Positions 42,741-55,816 of a stretch of 64,000 nt of DNA are shown here, in pieces. The notes under the pieces are model-generated. The model did not search any database. It was not told the origin of the DNA and saw only the letters and a list, made by a program, of their open reading frames with translations. The number at the start of each line of letters is the position of its first letter. The first letter of the stretch is position 1. The position numbers were made by a program, and so were the translations under genes. This DNA comes from Plantago ovata (taxonomy: Eukaryota > Streptophyta > Magnoliopsida > Lamiales > Plantaginaceae): positions 61,566,899-61,630,898 of the forward strand of contig CM051457.1 in assembly GCA_028274465.1 (NCBI GenBank). Reading direction: 5' to 3'.

Positions 42741-43690
42741 TATCCGCCACGCATCACATGTGCCCTGCTCCAGGGCCAGGAGCTACGCCAAGAAGACCTA
42801 TCGAGATCATGACCACAGACATGGCACTAAGCACAATAAGAAGACCCGTTCGAAAGGAACCACCACGTGGCCTAGTACGTGGGAAGAAGAACGACAGAAA
42901 AGAGCTTATAACGCAACCAAGTACGTGGAAAGAAGACCCGGAGGAAAGAGCTCATCACGCAGCCTAGTACGCAGGAAGAAGACTCTCCAAGATCAGAGCT
43001 TAAGTCATTAGCCTGGTACATCCATTAGACCTGCACTTAAGGAGTAACGCTGAAGACCATCTCTGCGCAAGAAGAAGATACCCGCACAGCGGATGTGTTG
43101 TCTGCGCTGAGCAGACAAGAAGTAGAAGAACAGAGGTAAAAGCCAGAAAACATAGAAGAAGGGTCCCGACACGACCACTTCTATATATAGAGACCTTGGG
43201 GTCTCATTTTAAGGTAACTCTCACTTTCTCTATCAATATACTACTCTCTAACAGCTATTCCATAGCTCAAGTAAAGTCTCATACTGGTTTGTCAATAAGT
43301 AGAAACATTAGCACTCTCACAATAGAGTTGAGTTGAGCCTATAGAAGTTATCATTTGATACTCGTGTGTTGTTTACTAAGTGATTAAATCCATCCTCATT
43401 CCACCAATCTCTTTGAGATAGGTGATAGACGAAAGTCTCTTTTGTGAGGTTTATCCTTGCACTTAGTTTAGTTAAATTTGTGCATTGCGCACTGAGAATC
43501 CCAAAGTGTGTTTGGTGATATCACTTTTTGTAGATTGACTCTGTCATCTTTTGGCCCCAAAGGGATACATGGAATAATTATTAATATAATTATTCTTGTT
43601 GATCAACTCTCTTGTGTCTATGTCTTTTAGTTTTATGTTATTCGGCATTTTCTGATTTTGTTGAGTTATAGAGTGGCAACATTGTTGACA
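42741..43690 (+). other. LTR-like region with TATA box, unassigned
   Basis: It contains a 46-bp tandem repeat (42865-43001) and a clear CTATATATAG TATA box at 43181-43190. About 500 bp of non-coding sequence follow. This layout resembles an LTR with U3 repeats, but neither boundary nor partner is visible. Confidence 0.35.
42865..43001 (+). repeat. 46-bp imperfect tandem repeat, three units
   Basis: Units 42865-42910, 42911-42956 and 42957-43001 share ACG(C/T)(A/G)-CC-AGTACG, GAAGAAGA and AGAGCT. A fourth, weaker unit may precede at about 42823. The repeats lie upstream of the TATA box at 43181. Confidence 0.6.
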
Positions 43691-44477
43691 ACGTATCAGC
43701 TTCAAGTTCTAGAGTCAGCTTTTATTTGTGTTTTTGCTTCATTTGTGCTTTGCATATTATCTATTAACTGCATACGCCTTCGCAGCAAACCTCACGAGTT
43801 TTAGTGAAGGTTTCTTATGGCGCCTGATTATGTGTATGCTTAGTCTATTCCTTTTCTCTCTAGCGATGCATGGCGCCACTTTCAATTTATTGTTGGCCAT
43901 AAGGGTGGTACAGTAAGTTAAAAGGCAGAAGTAATATTTTGAAGGGGCCGTAGTGAATTTTTGTAATATATGCCTTCCCACTCAACTTAATTGGCTTGCG
44001 CTGTATACATCCATTTATGTCCGCCTCTGAGATTTATCGGAACCGCACCCAAAGGGTAGTGGTTTTCGATAGGTTCCAACGTCCTATAAATATAATTTAT
44101 TGCTACGTACATAACTTTGGTAATTGTTTTGGAAAAAAGATCATATATTACTACTACTACAGCTACTACATAGGAGTTCATACATACATGCTTCTAGATT
44201 CGTTAGACGTAGCTAGACGAACCGAAGCTATTAGCATGTCATTAATTACATAAGATTGAAGCCATGTAGGGCAAAGATCCAAAACAACTAAACTAGAAAC
44301 TGCATCTGTTGGTCGACGACGAACTACGGATTTTGTTGGATTTTCTAGGTGACCACTGCCTACTTTCGATAATATGTCTGCTACTTGATTGCATTCGCGG
44401 AACTGGAAAACTATACTGCATTTATTAAACCTTTGAAACAACTGCCTAATTTCCTGAATGACCTTCCTGTGTGTTGG
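43691..44477 (-). pseudogene. LINE RNase H C-terminal fragment
   Basis: The minus-strand frame from about 44477 to 44178 reads HRKVIQEIRQLFQRF, then VFQFRECNQVADILSK. This is the C-terminal end of the RNase H domain of plant LINEs (the family pattern is V..REAN.VAD.LAK). The rest of the LINE upstream is cut off by the LTR starting at 44478. The sequence to about 43691 is probably its 3' untranslated part. Confidence 0.65.
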
Positions 44478-45311
44478 TGTTAAAATATGTCCGGTCCGCA
44501 TTTACGAACTTGAGCGGTCTAAGAGTGAGAGAAGGCTTTAAGTACCATCCCTCAAAGGGATCGACCACACCCAGGTCTATCAACTGAGTGTGGATCGACC
44601 AGCATATGGTCCGAACACCCTCAAGGAGCTTGTCCTCGAGATGGCTCATTACCAAGAGGAGGCTGACTACAGTGTAGAGCGAGGAGCATCTCTAGGGCAC
44701 GAGGAGGACCTTACATCAAGGTAACACCCTCCAAAGGAGACCAGACAGAGCACTATTTATACCATGAGTATCAGAGGAAGGCACGAGGACCCAGGTCGAC
44801 CACCCCTAGTCTGTCCCTGGGGGGGGCCGCCTTCCAGAATATTCCATGAGAGCTGAAAAGTGAATAGTGCCCTCCAAACCCTAGTCAAGATGTTTGGGTC
44901 AAAGCCCATGGACCTCTTTAATGGGCTTGGGCCAAAGGAGCTTTCTATCTCAGCCGGACACTTGTCACGATCCTACATAAACTGACAATAAAATACTACA
45001 AGTATATAAGGGATCTTATTCATAATCCCAAGGTAAGTAATCAGAGCTCTAACCTACCACTCACCTACAACATTTACTACTCTTACTAGGGAAGCCCTTA
45101 AACTCCCTACACGTAAAGTCGTCCCTCCGGTCTAATCCTCGACAGACCAGGCATGCGATACTAACCCCCCCCCCTAGTCTCTTTTAGGTACGAAGAAGCT
45201 ACATGACGAAGACCTGCATCTATCAGAGGAAGACTACATGAAGAAGACCTAAGTAGTTTTCTTTGACGGTTTAGTACGAACTTAAGAGAAAGCACGAACT
45301 ACCCTTCAACA
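44478..45311 (+). repeat. 5' LTR of the Tat element
   Basis: It runs from TGTTAAAATATGTCC to CCCTTCAACA, 834 bp, directly before the primer site. A TATA box (AAGTATATAAGG) lies near 45000-45011 and a run of C at about 45166-45175. The left flank pentamer is GTTGG; the other side is not in the window. Confidence 0.75.
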
Positions 45312-45387
45312 TTTGGCGCCGTCTGTGGGAATCTGATCGAAAGGTAATTCCTTGCCCTACTGGTCGAGCCAAGATACTCTCCTCGAG

Positions 45388-47510
45388 ATGCCTCCTAGAA
45401 GAAGTGTTTGACTTGCCAACGCAGTACCAGAAAATCCTCCTCGCCCAAGGGGCCGTCCCCCTATAAATGGCCGAGGAGGAGGAAGGGTAGCTGCTTCAAG
45501 GGCACCTAGAAATAACAATGTTGAAAGGAATCAAGATATGATGGAAGGGGCATTAACTAATGTCACGGGCTCCCAAGAAGAAAGGTCTGGAGAGAACCAT
45601 CCCCAAGGCATCCCGGCTGGAAGTGCTTATGGGGCTTTAAGAGTCACAAACAATGTTGCGCCAAGGGGACACCCTCCTCATGTAGCAGTGAATTCTCCTC
45701 AGCCAGCCGCATTGAACTTCACCCTTCCCAACGGGCGAGTAGTCCAACCATCAAACTATGGGATGGTCGAAGCTCAATACGGCTTGTTCCTTCTGACTAT
45801 ACAAGGATACGTGGGAGAGAATGAGGCTGCAAGGGTTGAAGCAAAACTCCAAGCCCGAGGAATACAACAAGCCCAAGTACAGGAGCAACCTCATGAGAAT
45901 TTTCCCATAGCTCGTCAATCCCAATCAAGAGTACCTCTAGCTCAAGATGAGGCACATTCGAGAGCCAACACCAGGCCAATCCCATCTAGACATGGACCTT
46001 GAAGAGTTCAATCTAGATTAGGACCACAAGGTGCTCTTGATGATTTGAGAGATCTGATTGATAGGAGGATACGAGCGTCAATGCAAAATGCCGCTCCTCA
46101 AGAAAACAAGCCCAGGTGGTCGCTACCCCACCAACTCTCCAAAACCAAGTTACTCCTAACCATGTAACCCCTCAGAATCAGCCCGAGGCAGTGGCGGAGA
46201 ACAACGCTTTAAGGACCGTAGCGGAGGTAACCCCCATGATTGGGATCGACCCAATCACGGGGAGGAAGCTCACTTTGGAAGAACTCAAAATGAGAAATAC
46301 CGCACTCGAAGCCCAGATAGAAACCTTGAGGGGTGATGTGCAAGAAAAAGAGCAAGACCAAGATCCAAGTCCATTGTGCGACGAGATAAGAAGTCATCAA
46401 GGAAAGATCGAGAGAGGCTTCCCTACCATCGAGAGCTATGTCGGAACAAGTTGTCCAAAGGACTACATAGTAAGATTTGGTACCGAAATGGACGTGTATG
46501 GCCATGACTTGAAGACGAAAGTATTACTCTTCCCGGCTAATCTCTCAGGAGAAGCAATGAAATGGTGGCCGCGCCTTCCTCAGCGCTCGATCAAATCCTT
46601 CAAAGAGCTCTGCCAAGAGTTCTCTAAGAGATTCGAGAAGGTCAAGAATACCAAAAGAAGAGTGAGATACTTGGCCGAAATCGTTCAGAAGAATAATGAA
46701 GACTTGAGAGACTTCATCAAACGTTTTCATGAAGCATCCCTCCATGTTGAGGATCACTCAATCAATGAAAGGAAGGAATACATGTACGGTAAAACTACCA
46801 AAGTCAAGTTCCAAGAGGTGCTCTCAGCATCATGCGTCGATAGTGAAGCTCAATTGGCAAACGTTTGCAAGGATTTCCTCGAAGCGGAAGAATTCCGGAA
46901 AACGGTCACCGTGAGAATCAACCTTCCAAAGGAAAAAGGGAAAGAAAAAGAAAGGGAGATGGAATATCCTACGAGGCAACAAAATCCTGGAAAACAAAGG
47001 AGGGATCAAAAGCATGGTTTGATCAAGGAAGGTCCTTCAAGGAATGAGTTTAGAGACAAGAGAACCCCTCCGAGGAGATCTCCTCCAAGGAGGTATAGAA
47101 ACTACACAGATTTAAATAGGCCAAGATCCGACATATTGATATATATAGTCTCGAGGGAGCTAGACATCTCATGGCCACCTCCAATCCAAGAAAGTCGAAA
47201 GAACAAAAGTTCCAAGAGATTTTTTCAATTTCACAAAGGAAAGGGACACACTTTCGACGAGTGCGTCGAGCTCAAGAACGAGATTGAGAGGATGATTCGA
47301 AATGGACAGTTGGTCAACTATATTCAGAAGGAAGAACCTCTAGCTATCCTCCCTCCAGCGCCCCAAGTGGGGATCGAGCACCACCCCCAGGTAAACCCTC
47401 GCTATGAAGATATTCATAATTTCAACAATTATGAGATCCGTCCCGTAATTGGAAGCATCCGTACTCTTACAATTGCCGAAGGACCCGCGGGAGGCGACAC
47501 TCGAAATTAA
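45388..47510 (+). pseudogene. gag: Gag of the Tat element (stops and frameshift)
   Basis: It starts at ATG 45388 (MPPRRSV) and is stopped at once by TGA 45409-45411. It is open again from 45412 to a TGA at 46000-46002. It then shifts frame near 46110 and is open to 47510. The Gag domain is in the last part (DYIVRFGTEMDVYGHDLKTK, GEAMKWWPRLPQRSIKSFKE). Near the C-terminus the zinc-binding motif reads FFQFHKGKGHTFDEC, where the family has a Cys at the second Phe. Both TGA stops fit CGA-to-TGA changes. Confidence 0.85.
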
Positions 47511-47546
47511 AGGGAGACCACAACTGATAATCTCAAGATTAGAGAT

Positions 47547-48184
47547 GTGAAGTATGCCCAAGTTGCGCAATCGGGAACCAATGTGATTTCCTTTGATGAT
47601 AGTGAACTCCCTCTAAGGCATTCCGGAGGAGGAAGCATCTACGACCCATGTGTCCCGCTAGTACTATCCCTCGATGTTCAATCTTACAACTTGGGAAGGA
47701 TTCTACTCTACACCGGATGTTCGACTAACTTAATCTTCACGGGCACTTTGAAGAGGATGTATATGAACCCAAGGGAAGGTGTCAGAGAAGTAAGGAGTGC
47801 CCTGGTAGGATTTGGAGGGAAACCCATCATGCCCCTTGGAATGATCAACTTGACGGTCTCAATGGGGAGTGCTCCACGAATAATAGCTCAACACGTCCCC
47901 TTCGTGGTTGTAGATATGCCCTTTGACTACTTTGCGGTCTCGGGAAGGCCTTCCCTCTCTCAGTTCCGAGCCGTAGTATCTACAGTCCACAACAAGTTGA
48001 AATTCCCCACTCCGTTGGGAATTGGACAAGAAGAGGGGAAGATTAGAGAAGCATGGGAATGCTGCAGTATGTCGGCAAAGTTCACTTCCAGGGTTGCCAT
48101 TGGAGAGCCAAATCCGGGTCAATCGCTTGAGGAGCAACCCTTAGTTTATAATGCTCCTTATCGTTTTTATACAGTTCGACGAGT
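47547..48184 (+). pseudogene. pro: Aspartic protease region of the Tat element (catalytic Asp lost)
   Basis: The frame contains LYTGCSTNLIF where the family has the active-site DTGSSxNLIF; the catalytic Asp reads Tyr. It continues with LVGFGGKPIMPLGMINL and GRPSLSQFRAVVSTVHNKLK, the usual Tat protease C-terminal motif. It is interrupted at 48184 by the insertion of copy H. The polyprotein resumes at 53345. Confidence 0.85.
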
Positions 48185-48538
48185 TGATGAATGTGTATTT
48201 TACACTTTCATTTGAGTCTTTTTCACCTATTTTAGCTATCCTCTATGTTAATTTAGCTATATTTTAGTGAATTTTATTAGAATAGTGTCACGTTTCCCTT
48301 TAGATTTTATTTTACAGGTTTTGGTTGAAAAACGAGGATTTCCGGGCAATTATATTGAAGTTGACAAGGAATTGGTGTTCCAGAAGCCTATTTGGAGTAT
48401 CTGAAGGTTTCCAGATAGGATTTGGAGTCTAGGGGTCGAATCTGGAGGTTAGAAGGCCGCTAGAAGTCAGAAACCAAGTCCAAAAAGGGGAAGAAATCCA
48501 AAAACGCATCGAAAACGCGGAATTCCGCGAAATTTACT

Positions 48539-48621
48539 CCCGGGCGAACCGCCCGGGACGTGGGGCGAATCGCCCCACACCGGGCGAATCGCCCAGTGTG
48601 TGTGGCGAATCGCCCCACACT
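48539..48621. repeat. Palindrome array upstream of TATA, copy H 5' LTR
   Basis: The first unit is CCCGGGCG-AAC-CGCCCGGG (8-bp arms). It is followed by three units with core GGCGA-A-TCGCC, one of them GTGGGGCGAATCGCCCCAC with 9-bp arms. The TATA box is at 48633-48640. The matching array in the 3' LTR (52391-52470) includes a unit with 11-bp arms. Confidence 0.85.
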
Positions 48622-49494
48622 ATTTCGAAGCCTATATATAGTTGCTCAGTTTTTCACGGAAATTCATACTTTTCCAGACCTATTCTCTCACCTTTCTCTG
48701 TAGTTTTAGGGAGGAACTTCCAAGAGCCTGTTCTGGGGGTTCGTAGCTTAGGAGACACTTTTTCATAGCAGTTTGGAGCTTGTAAGATCGCGATTCTTCG
48801 GTGACTGACAACCTTCGGTAACATTGTATCTTACAGTTTTTCTGCCTATTTTTATTTATCTTTCAACATGTTTTCTTCTATGATCTCTGTTGATTGCATG
48901 ACAACTATGAGTAGCTAAACTTATCGTTGGTGGTAGTATGTGAATTCTTAGCGAAGGGTAGATAATCATGCTAATGGCTATATCGCGCATTATACTCCGT
49001 GTTATTGCTTTATTTCGTTGATCAGGCTCAGCCTATATCCTCGTATGTTGTTAATTATTATGCACAATTGGACCCTCGTCGACCTATGCATATCTATATC
49101 TTCGTAGTGTTGAATAATTACGGAACACAATTGGACAATAGTGATTGACTTGTCAGTATCTGTATATTCGTAGTGCTTAATAATTACAACAGGACAATCG
49201 ATTGATCAAAGATCTCCATGCAAGACCGAGGAATTTACGCATGATTATTGACCCGTTATGCTTTGAAGGATCATACTATCACCAATCTCCATTATCTGTT
49301 AGAAAAACCTTTGCTTTACCGTCTGCTGTTTTTATATTCTTTAGTTAAATAGATAAAGCTAGTTATAGTCCTTAGAGAACGACACTCAAGGTCATTCTAC
49401 TGCTACACTACGGTTTTCGTTGTAGTTGTGAATTGCCTTTGGCTAAATAACAAATTTATTTGATTAATTGAGTCTGACAAACTTGGTTACATCA

Positions 49495-52034
49495 AACTGG
49501 CGCCGTTGCCGGGGACTATACTCCTTTTTTCTGTTTAATTTGTTTATATTTTCAGCATTCAATTCCTAATTCTATTAGTTTTAGTTTTCCTTTTCAATAT
49601 CTCTCTGATACCGCTTGCTGATTCAATTGCTGAGATCGACAGAGTCTACCACCAAAGAAGGCGACTACTTCAAAAGCGTGCACTAGAGGAAACATAGGAT
49701 ACCGATTACAACCATGTCAAGAAGAGTGACCTCACTATATGTGCGTTCCAGCCACGGGATCTTGCAACAACGTCGCGGATTATCCAAGAGGAGGAGCTAG
49801 AGTACACCTGGAGTAAGGACTCCTATGCCTATTCATTCACCACCGAAGGGACAGAAACCATTATTACGTCAACAATCCATCACAAGGACTTCAAAGTTCG
49901 AGTGAACTGGAAGGCACCGGGACAATCTAGCCGCGACGGATTTAATCTCGAGTTCGCAGTTGCTAGAAGGTTCCGAAGCGCTAGCTTGGTTCGAAAACAT
50001 AATGACATGGGTACCCAGCCCCTCGTTGGGGTGCCCCTTGACTGCCTCTAAAGGGAGCATCATATAGACATCGGTCGGATCAACCGTAGAGAATGTGGTC
50101 GACATTGGAAAAGATGGTAGAAGACTTCTGAGTATCCGAGCAGCTTACTGTAACCACCTCGGGGTGTAAAACGCTGGAGGGGGAGGTCCTGATACCACTG
50201 CTCTTTCCCCTTCAACAGTTCACATCCTATTGGAGGGCTACAGGATGGATGATTCCATAAACAGCGGCGGCTAATCTTGAGGATTCTACTCGACACTGCA
50301 ACTCTACTAGTGAGGATGTGCGTGACAGTAGTGACAATGAAGGCCATACGGGCAATGATGATACTAATGGAGAATTTTTTCTTATCCGGCCTATAATTGA
50401 AACTACCACGCCTACCAGAAGACCTGATGACACCCTATAAAGCTCCCAGAGCAGTCCCAATAACTCACAAACAACATACTCAGCCGACCGAGGCCAAACC
50501 ATGGGGTAACATCTAGTATCACATCTTATTTCCTCATTTTCTTACTGCTAGGGACTAGCGTTAATTTCATGAGGGGGGATGGGATTTAAGTGATCTAGTA
50601 TTGTTAGTTTGGAGCTTGACATTGGTAGGCTGAGTATAGTACCTCGCATGTTTTATCCGTTTGCATTTGCATTTGCACGTTTACTGCTTTCGTAGATCTT
50701 TTAGGTTGCATTCACTACATTCATCCTAGGTTAGTCTTGCCTGTTTTATATGGAGTTTATTGCCGAATTTTTTGAACTTTTTTATTGGGTAGATCAACTA
50801 ACTATGCCTTTAATCATATTCTTCTTCTCTACGAATTTGTTTGAGGTTTTTCTCGCTTGGCTTGTCACACTTATGTATTGCACTTAGTTAAGCTTGGTAG
50901 TCTCGACATCACTTAGTGGTGTTTTCTCTACTGCTGTTCACGAAGGCCTTTATAATAGGATGATGCATGTTAGGGTCTTATGGTTGTTTTTCCGAGTAAT
51001 TATGTACCTAAGAGGCAACAAGTCTTCACCATGCTTTGAGATTGCTAAATGCCTAGGAAGGAGGTAGTGTGAGGTTGTGTGATCCTTTGTTTATAACCTA
51101 TTCTTCCGAATAGGTTTGGGGAGGGGTTACACCATCATTAGACTTGTTTTCGTTTTTCATTTCCGTATCGTGAGTTTATTTTTCCTTTTCCGTAAATTTT
51201 CGTACTCCAACCTATTCTTTCGAATAGGTTTGGGGAAGTCGTGTGAGTCATTTTGTTTCTCTTTTTGTTATGCTACTGCTGGCTAAAAAAAAAATCGAAA
51301 AAAAGAAAGAAAAATTCCAGGAAAAAAGAAAAAAAAGAAAGAAGAAACTGGAAAGAAAAAAAAGGAAAAAAAAAAAGAAAAGACCCCAAAAAAGCAAAGA
51401 AGGTTCCAAAAAAAAGAAAGCCAAATAGCAGTTTAGCAAAGTGTTGTGTCTCATTTTCCAATTCATGTAATGTTCGTAATCGTGTTGTAATTTTCTATTT
51501 TTTGTCTTTTGTTTTTAAGTGTCATCTGCTCTAGACCACCCTCGTCCTGCCATTCAGGAAGTGGTGAATAGCTTAAGACTTTACTTGAGAGATGGGTAGA
51601 ATAGGGGAGTGTTATCTTTTATAGGGAACCCTCCTTCGTTTGTTGAGAGCCAGTACTGGTTCGACCTCTTTGAGGAAAAGTCTTAACATGGTGGAACAGC
51701 AGTAAGTCCTCAGTTTCATAGGCACGGGACAACCATTCGTATCTCAGCATGCTTCATTACGTCGTCACTGACTAGGTCCAGGTAGAGAATGTTACGAGAG
51801 ACAATCTTGTCTTGACATAAGTGCTTATGTGGATGTGTATGGGTCAATCGAGGTATTCTTCAACCAATATTCATGCTTTGATTTATATGGTTCATGTGCA
51901 TATGTTTTTTGATAGATTCAGTAGATTAGTTCATTTTATTTGGCTTGAGACTCCATTTTGTGTCTTGCATTGTTTTTTACATTAGAGTCTAGCTTAGTTG
52001 CTTGAGGACAAGCAAAGGTTCGGTTTGAGGAGTT
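49495..52034 (+). other. Internal region of copy H: gag remnant, conserved frame, hairpin-PPT modules
   Basis: The region starts with the primer site, then a gag remnant without its ATG (49615-49708, DSIAEIDRVYHQRRRLL with a TAG). A deletion joint near 49708-49710 leads into the frame shared with copy F (to stop 50049-50051). The remainder is non-coding and carries the hairpin-PPT modules (about 51094-51126 and 51207-51236), the purine-only stretch (51285-51420) and the terminal tract (52016-52034, with GAGG where the family has GGGG). Confidence 0.8.
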
Positions 52035-53344
52035 TGATGAATGTGTATTTTACACTTTCATTTGAGTCTTTTTCACCTATTTTAGCTATCCTCTATGTTA
52101 ATTTAGCTATATTTTAGTGCATTTTATTAGAATAGTGTCACGTTTCCCTTTAGATTATATTTTACAGGTTTTGGTTGAAAAACGAGGATTTCCGGGCAAT
52201 TATATTGAAGTTGACAAGGAATTGGTGTTCCAGAAGCCAATTTGGAGTATCTGAAGGTTTCCGGATAGGATTTGGAGTCTAGGGGTCGAATCTGGAGGGT
52301 AGAAAGCCACTAGAAGTCAGAAACCGAGTCCGAAAAGGGGAAGAAATCCAAAAACGCGTCGAAAACGCGGAATTCCGCGAAATTTACTCCAGGGCGAACC
52401 GCCCGGGACGTGGGGCGAATCGCCCCACACCGGGCGAATCGCCCAGTGTGTGGGGCGAATCGCCCCACACTATTTCGAAGCCTATATATAGTTGCTCAGT
52501 TTTTCTCGGAAATTCATACTTTTCCAGACCTATTGTCTCACCTTTCTCTGTAGTTTTAGGGAGGAACTTCCAAGAGCCTGTTCTGGGGGTTCGTAGCTTA
52601 GGAGACACTTTTTCATAGCAGTTTGGAGCTTGTAAGATCGCGATTCTTCGGAGACTGACAACCTTCGGTAACATTGTATCTTACAGTTTTTCTACCTATT
52701 TTTATTTATCTTTCAACATGTTTTCTTCTATGATCTCTGTTGATTGCATGACAACTATGAGTAGCTAAACTTATCGTTGGTGGTAGTATGTGAATTCTTA
52801 GCGAAGGGTAGATAATCATGCTAATGGCTATATCGCGCATTATACTCCGTGTTATTGCTTTATTTCGTTGATCAGGCTCAGCCTATATCATCGTATGTTG
52901 TTAATTATTATGCACAATTGGACCCTCGTCGACCTATGCATATCTATATCTTCGTAGTGTTGAATAATTACGGAACACAATTGGACAATAGGGATTGACT
53001 TGTCAGTATCTGTATCTTCGTAGTTCTTAATAATTACAACAGGACAATCGATTGATCAAAGATCTCCATGCAAGACCGAGGAATTTACGCATGATTATTG
53101 ACCCGTTATGCTTTGAAGGATCATACTATCACCAATCTCCGTTATCTGTTAGAAAAACCTTTGCTTTACCGTCTGCTGTTTTTATATTCTTTAGTTAAAT
53201 AGATAAAGCTAGTTATAGTCCTTAGAGAACGACACTCGAGGTCATTCTACTGCTACACTATGGTTTTCGTTGTAGTTGTGAATTGCCTTTGGCTAAATAA
53301 CAAATTTATTTGATTAGTTGAGTCTGACAAACTTGGTTACATCA
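52035..53344 (+). repeat. 3' LTR of copy H
   Basis: It is nearly identical to the LTR at 48185-49494 over all 1310 bp, including the last bases before TCATCA. The palindrome array is at 52391-52470 and the TATA box at 52483-52490. Confidence 0.92.
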
Positions 53345-55816
53345 CGAGTGAAGAAGAAGTCGAAAAAACCAAGTCCGTCACTTAGGCGAAGGAAAGCAAT
53401 TCAAAAGAAATAAAGAGACAACCTAGTAGGAGTTGTTAAGGAGCTCAAGGAGTATCAAGTTATACCCCCAGTACCACCCTCTTCCAAAAAGAAGAAATTC
53501 TTTGAAGGGAACAAGATCGAGGCAAGAGAAACCCTTAAAGAAATCCAGATTGTCGAGGACAGTGCCGACAAGGTCACCAAGATCGGTACCGAGATGACCA
53601 CTGAAGTAAGAATGAAGCTCATTCAATGTTTGACAGACAACAATGACGTCTTCGCGTGGAGTACCGAGGACCTTAAGGGGATCGACCCAAGGGTCGCTGT
53701 TCACCGTCTGAACATTGATCCGTCAATCACCCATATTCGAGAAAAGCGAAGAGACTTTAGTTCGGAAGATAATGCCATCATTGAAGCAGAGGTGCAAAGG
53801 TTACTCAAGGCCGGACATATCAAAGAAGTAAGATACTCCGTCTAGGTTTGCAATGTAGTCCTCGTAGAGAAAGGACTAGGCAAGTGGAGAATGTGCAACA
53901 ACTTCACGAGACTTAACAAGTTTTGCCCGAAGGATCCATACCCACTACCCCGGATCGACCAGCTGGTCAACTCAACAGCGGGATGTGCCCTCTTGAGTTT
54001 CATGGATGCGTACCAGGGGTTCTACCAAGTCAAAATGGCCAAAGATGATATACCAAAGACCGCCTTCTTAGCAAACGGAAATGTCTAATTCTTCAACGTG
54101 ATGCCCTTCGGTCTCAAAAATGCCGGGGCAACCTACCAAAGGTTGGTCAACAAAATGTTCAATGAAGAATTGGGAAAAATGATGGAGGTATATGTTGATA
54201 ACATGCTGGTCAAGAGTAAGACCGAGGAGCAACACGTAGGGTACCTGACGAAGTGCTTCTCAATCCTGAGGAAGTATGACATGAAGCTAAATCCGGCAAA
54301 ATGCAACTTTGGAGTCAAAGGAGGGAAGTTCCTCGGTTACATGGTAACGGAAAGAGGGATAGAAGCAAACCTTCAAAAAATCAAGGCAATTCTCGACCTT
54401 CCTCAACCCCGAACTATCAATGAGGTACAACAATTGGTAGGGAAGTCCATCACGTTGAGCAGGTTTATCTTATGATCCGCCGAGAAGAACCTTCCTTTTT
54501 TCAAAGTTTTGCGAAAGAGCAACCACTTCGAGTGGACAAAGGAGTGCGAGGAAGCCTTCGAGAAACTCAAAGAGTATCTACTCTCCCCTCCACTCTTATC
54601 AAAACCCATGGAAGGAGAAGTACTTTACTTGTACTTGGCTGCAACAGGGGAAGCCATTAGCTCGGTCTTGGTAAGGATCCAAACGAACGATCATTTGCCT
54701 ATCTACTACATGAGCAAAGTACTTGCCGGAGCAGAGACACACTACATGGATATCGAGAGGCTATCCTTTGCCCTTGTCTACACAACGAGGAGACTAAAGC
54801 CTTACTTCGGAGCTCATAATGTTGTGGTTTTGACGAAGCAGCCTCTCAAGCAAGTCCTTGGGAAACCAGAAAACTCAGGAAGGCTAGCAAGGTGGGCAAT
54901 CGAGTTGAGCGAGTATGACATTGACTACCAAGCCCCATTGGCCAAGAAATACCAAGTTATTGCCGACTTCCTGGTAGAGTATCCCTCTAAGGAAGTGTCA
55001 GAGGAAATCCCTCCAGAAAGTCCGAATGTCATAATGATGACCGAGGAGCGACCACGGCAGAGTGAGGCTATGCATGCCTTAGAAGATGCTTTGAAAGAAC
55101 TCAAAGAGATGTCGCAAACAAAGAGAAAAATACATGAAGTGTTCCTAGCAGAAACAATTGAGGAGCCTAAGGTTAAGGAGACCGTTTCTTCAAAACAAAA
55201 ACAGCTCAAGGACCATGGAGATGTTTGGATTCTTCATGTTGATGGATCCTCCTCAGGAAAAAATGGCGGAGTAGGAATCTACTTCAAAAGCCCAGGAGGA
55301 GCGGAGCTCGAGTACGTTGTTACTCTAAGATTCCCGGTTTGCAAAAATGAAGCCAAGTATGAAGCCATCCTCATAGCTCTACGCATGGAAAAAGCAGAAG
55401 TGAAGAAGCTCCACCTCTTCACTGATTCTCAATTGGCCGAGAAGCAAATCTCAGGAAGTTCAAAAGAAAGAAAGATTCACTAGCCTAGTACAAGAGCGCC
55501 ATCACGGAAGAAATCCAAAAGTTTGAAAGTTGTGAGATTGAAAAATTCTCAAGAGATCTCAATCAAAGAGCGGATGCTCTATCAAAATACGCTTCAGCTT
55601 CCGGAGGAGTGGACACCCGAAGTGTGATACTCATGAAAATAAACGCGTCATCCCTCTGGTCATCAAAGCCAACTGTCTTGGCCGTTGATACTCAACCAAG
55701 TTGGATGCAAGGGATTGCTACCTACCTCATGCATGGTAGCCTTCCTCGTGACAAAGCTGAAGCACGAAGAATCAAAGGAAAAGCTGGCCACTACATCATA
55801 CAAGGAGACCACTTGT
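53345..55816 (+). pseudogene. pol: Reverse transcriptase and two RNase H domains of the Tat element (broken)
   Basis: The RT begins with VHRLNIDPSI and continues through KWRMCNNFTRLNKFCPKDPY, LSFMDAYQGFYQVKM and VMPFGLKNAGATYQRLVN. The catalytic box reads YVDN where YVDD is required. RNase H follows (YLYLAATGEAISSVLV, then VLAGAETHYMDIERL). A second, archaeal-type RNase H is at about 55220-55480 (ILHVDGSSS, AKYEAILIAL, LFTDSQL). In-frame stops lie at 53843 (TAG for Trp), 54086 (TAA) and 54473 (TGA, probably CGA). A frameshift lies near 55480, and the coding continues through NQRADALSK. It is cut at 55816 by copy I, before the integrase. Confidence 0.87.

Larger units (their letters stand above)
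48185..53344 (+). mobile_element. tRNA-Asp-family element with gag-protease deleted, copy H
   Basis: LTRs at 48185-49494 and 52035-53344 (1310 bp each) are nearly identical and have TGATGA/TCATCA ends. The target duplication CGAGT is at 48180-48184 and 53345-53349. A perfect tRNA-Asp primer site lies at 49498-49515. The internal region is only 2.5 kb. Compared with copy F it lacks the gag start and, in a second deletion, everything from early gag to near F position 36703. It encodes none of the known retrotransposon proteins. Confidence 0.92.

Noticed and set aside
46209-46505. Minus-strand frames overlapping the Tat gag and pol
   Set aside because: They are shadows of the plus-strand polyprotein with no domain of their own.
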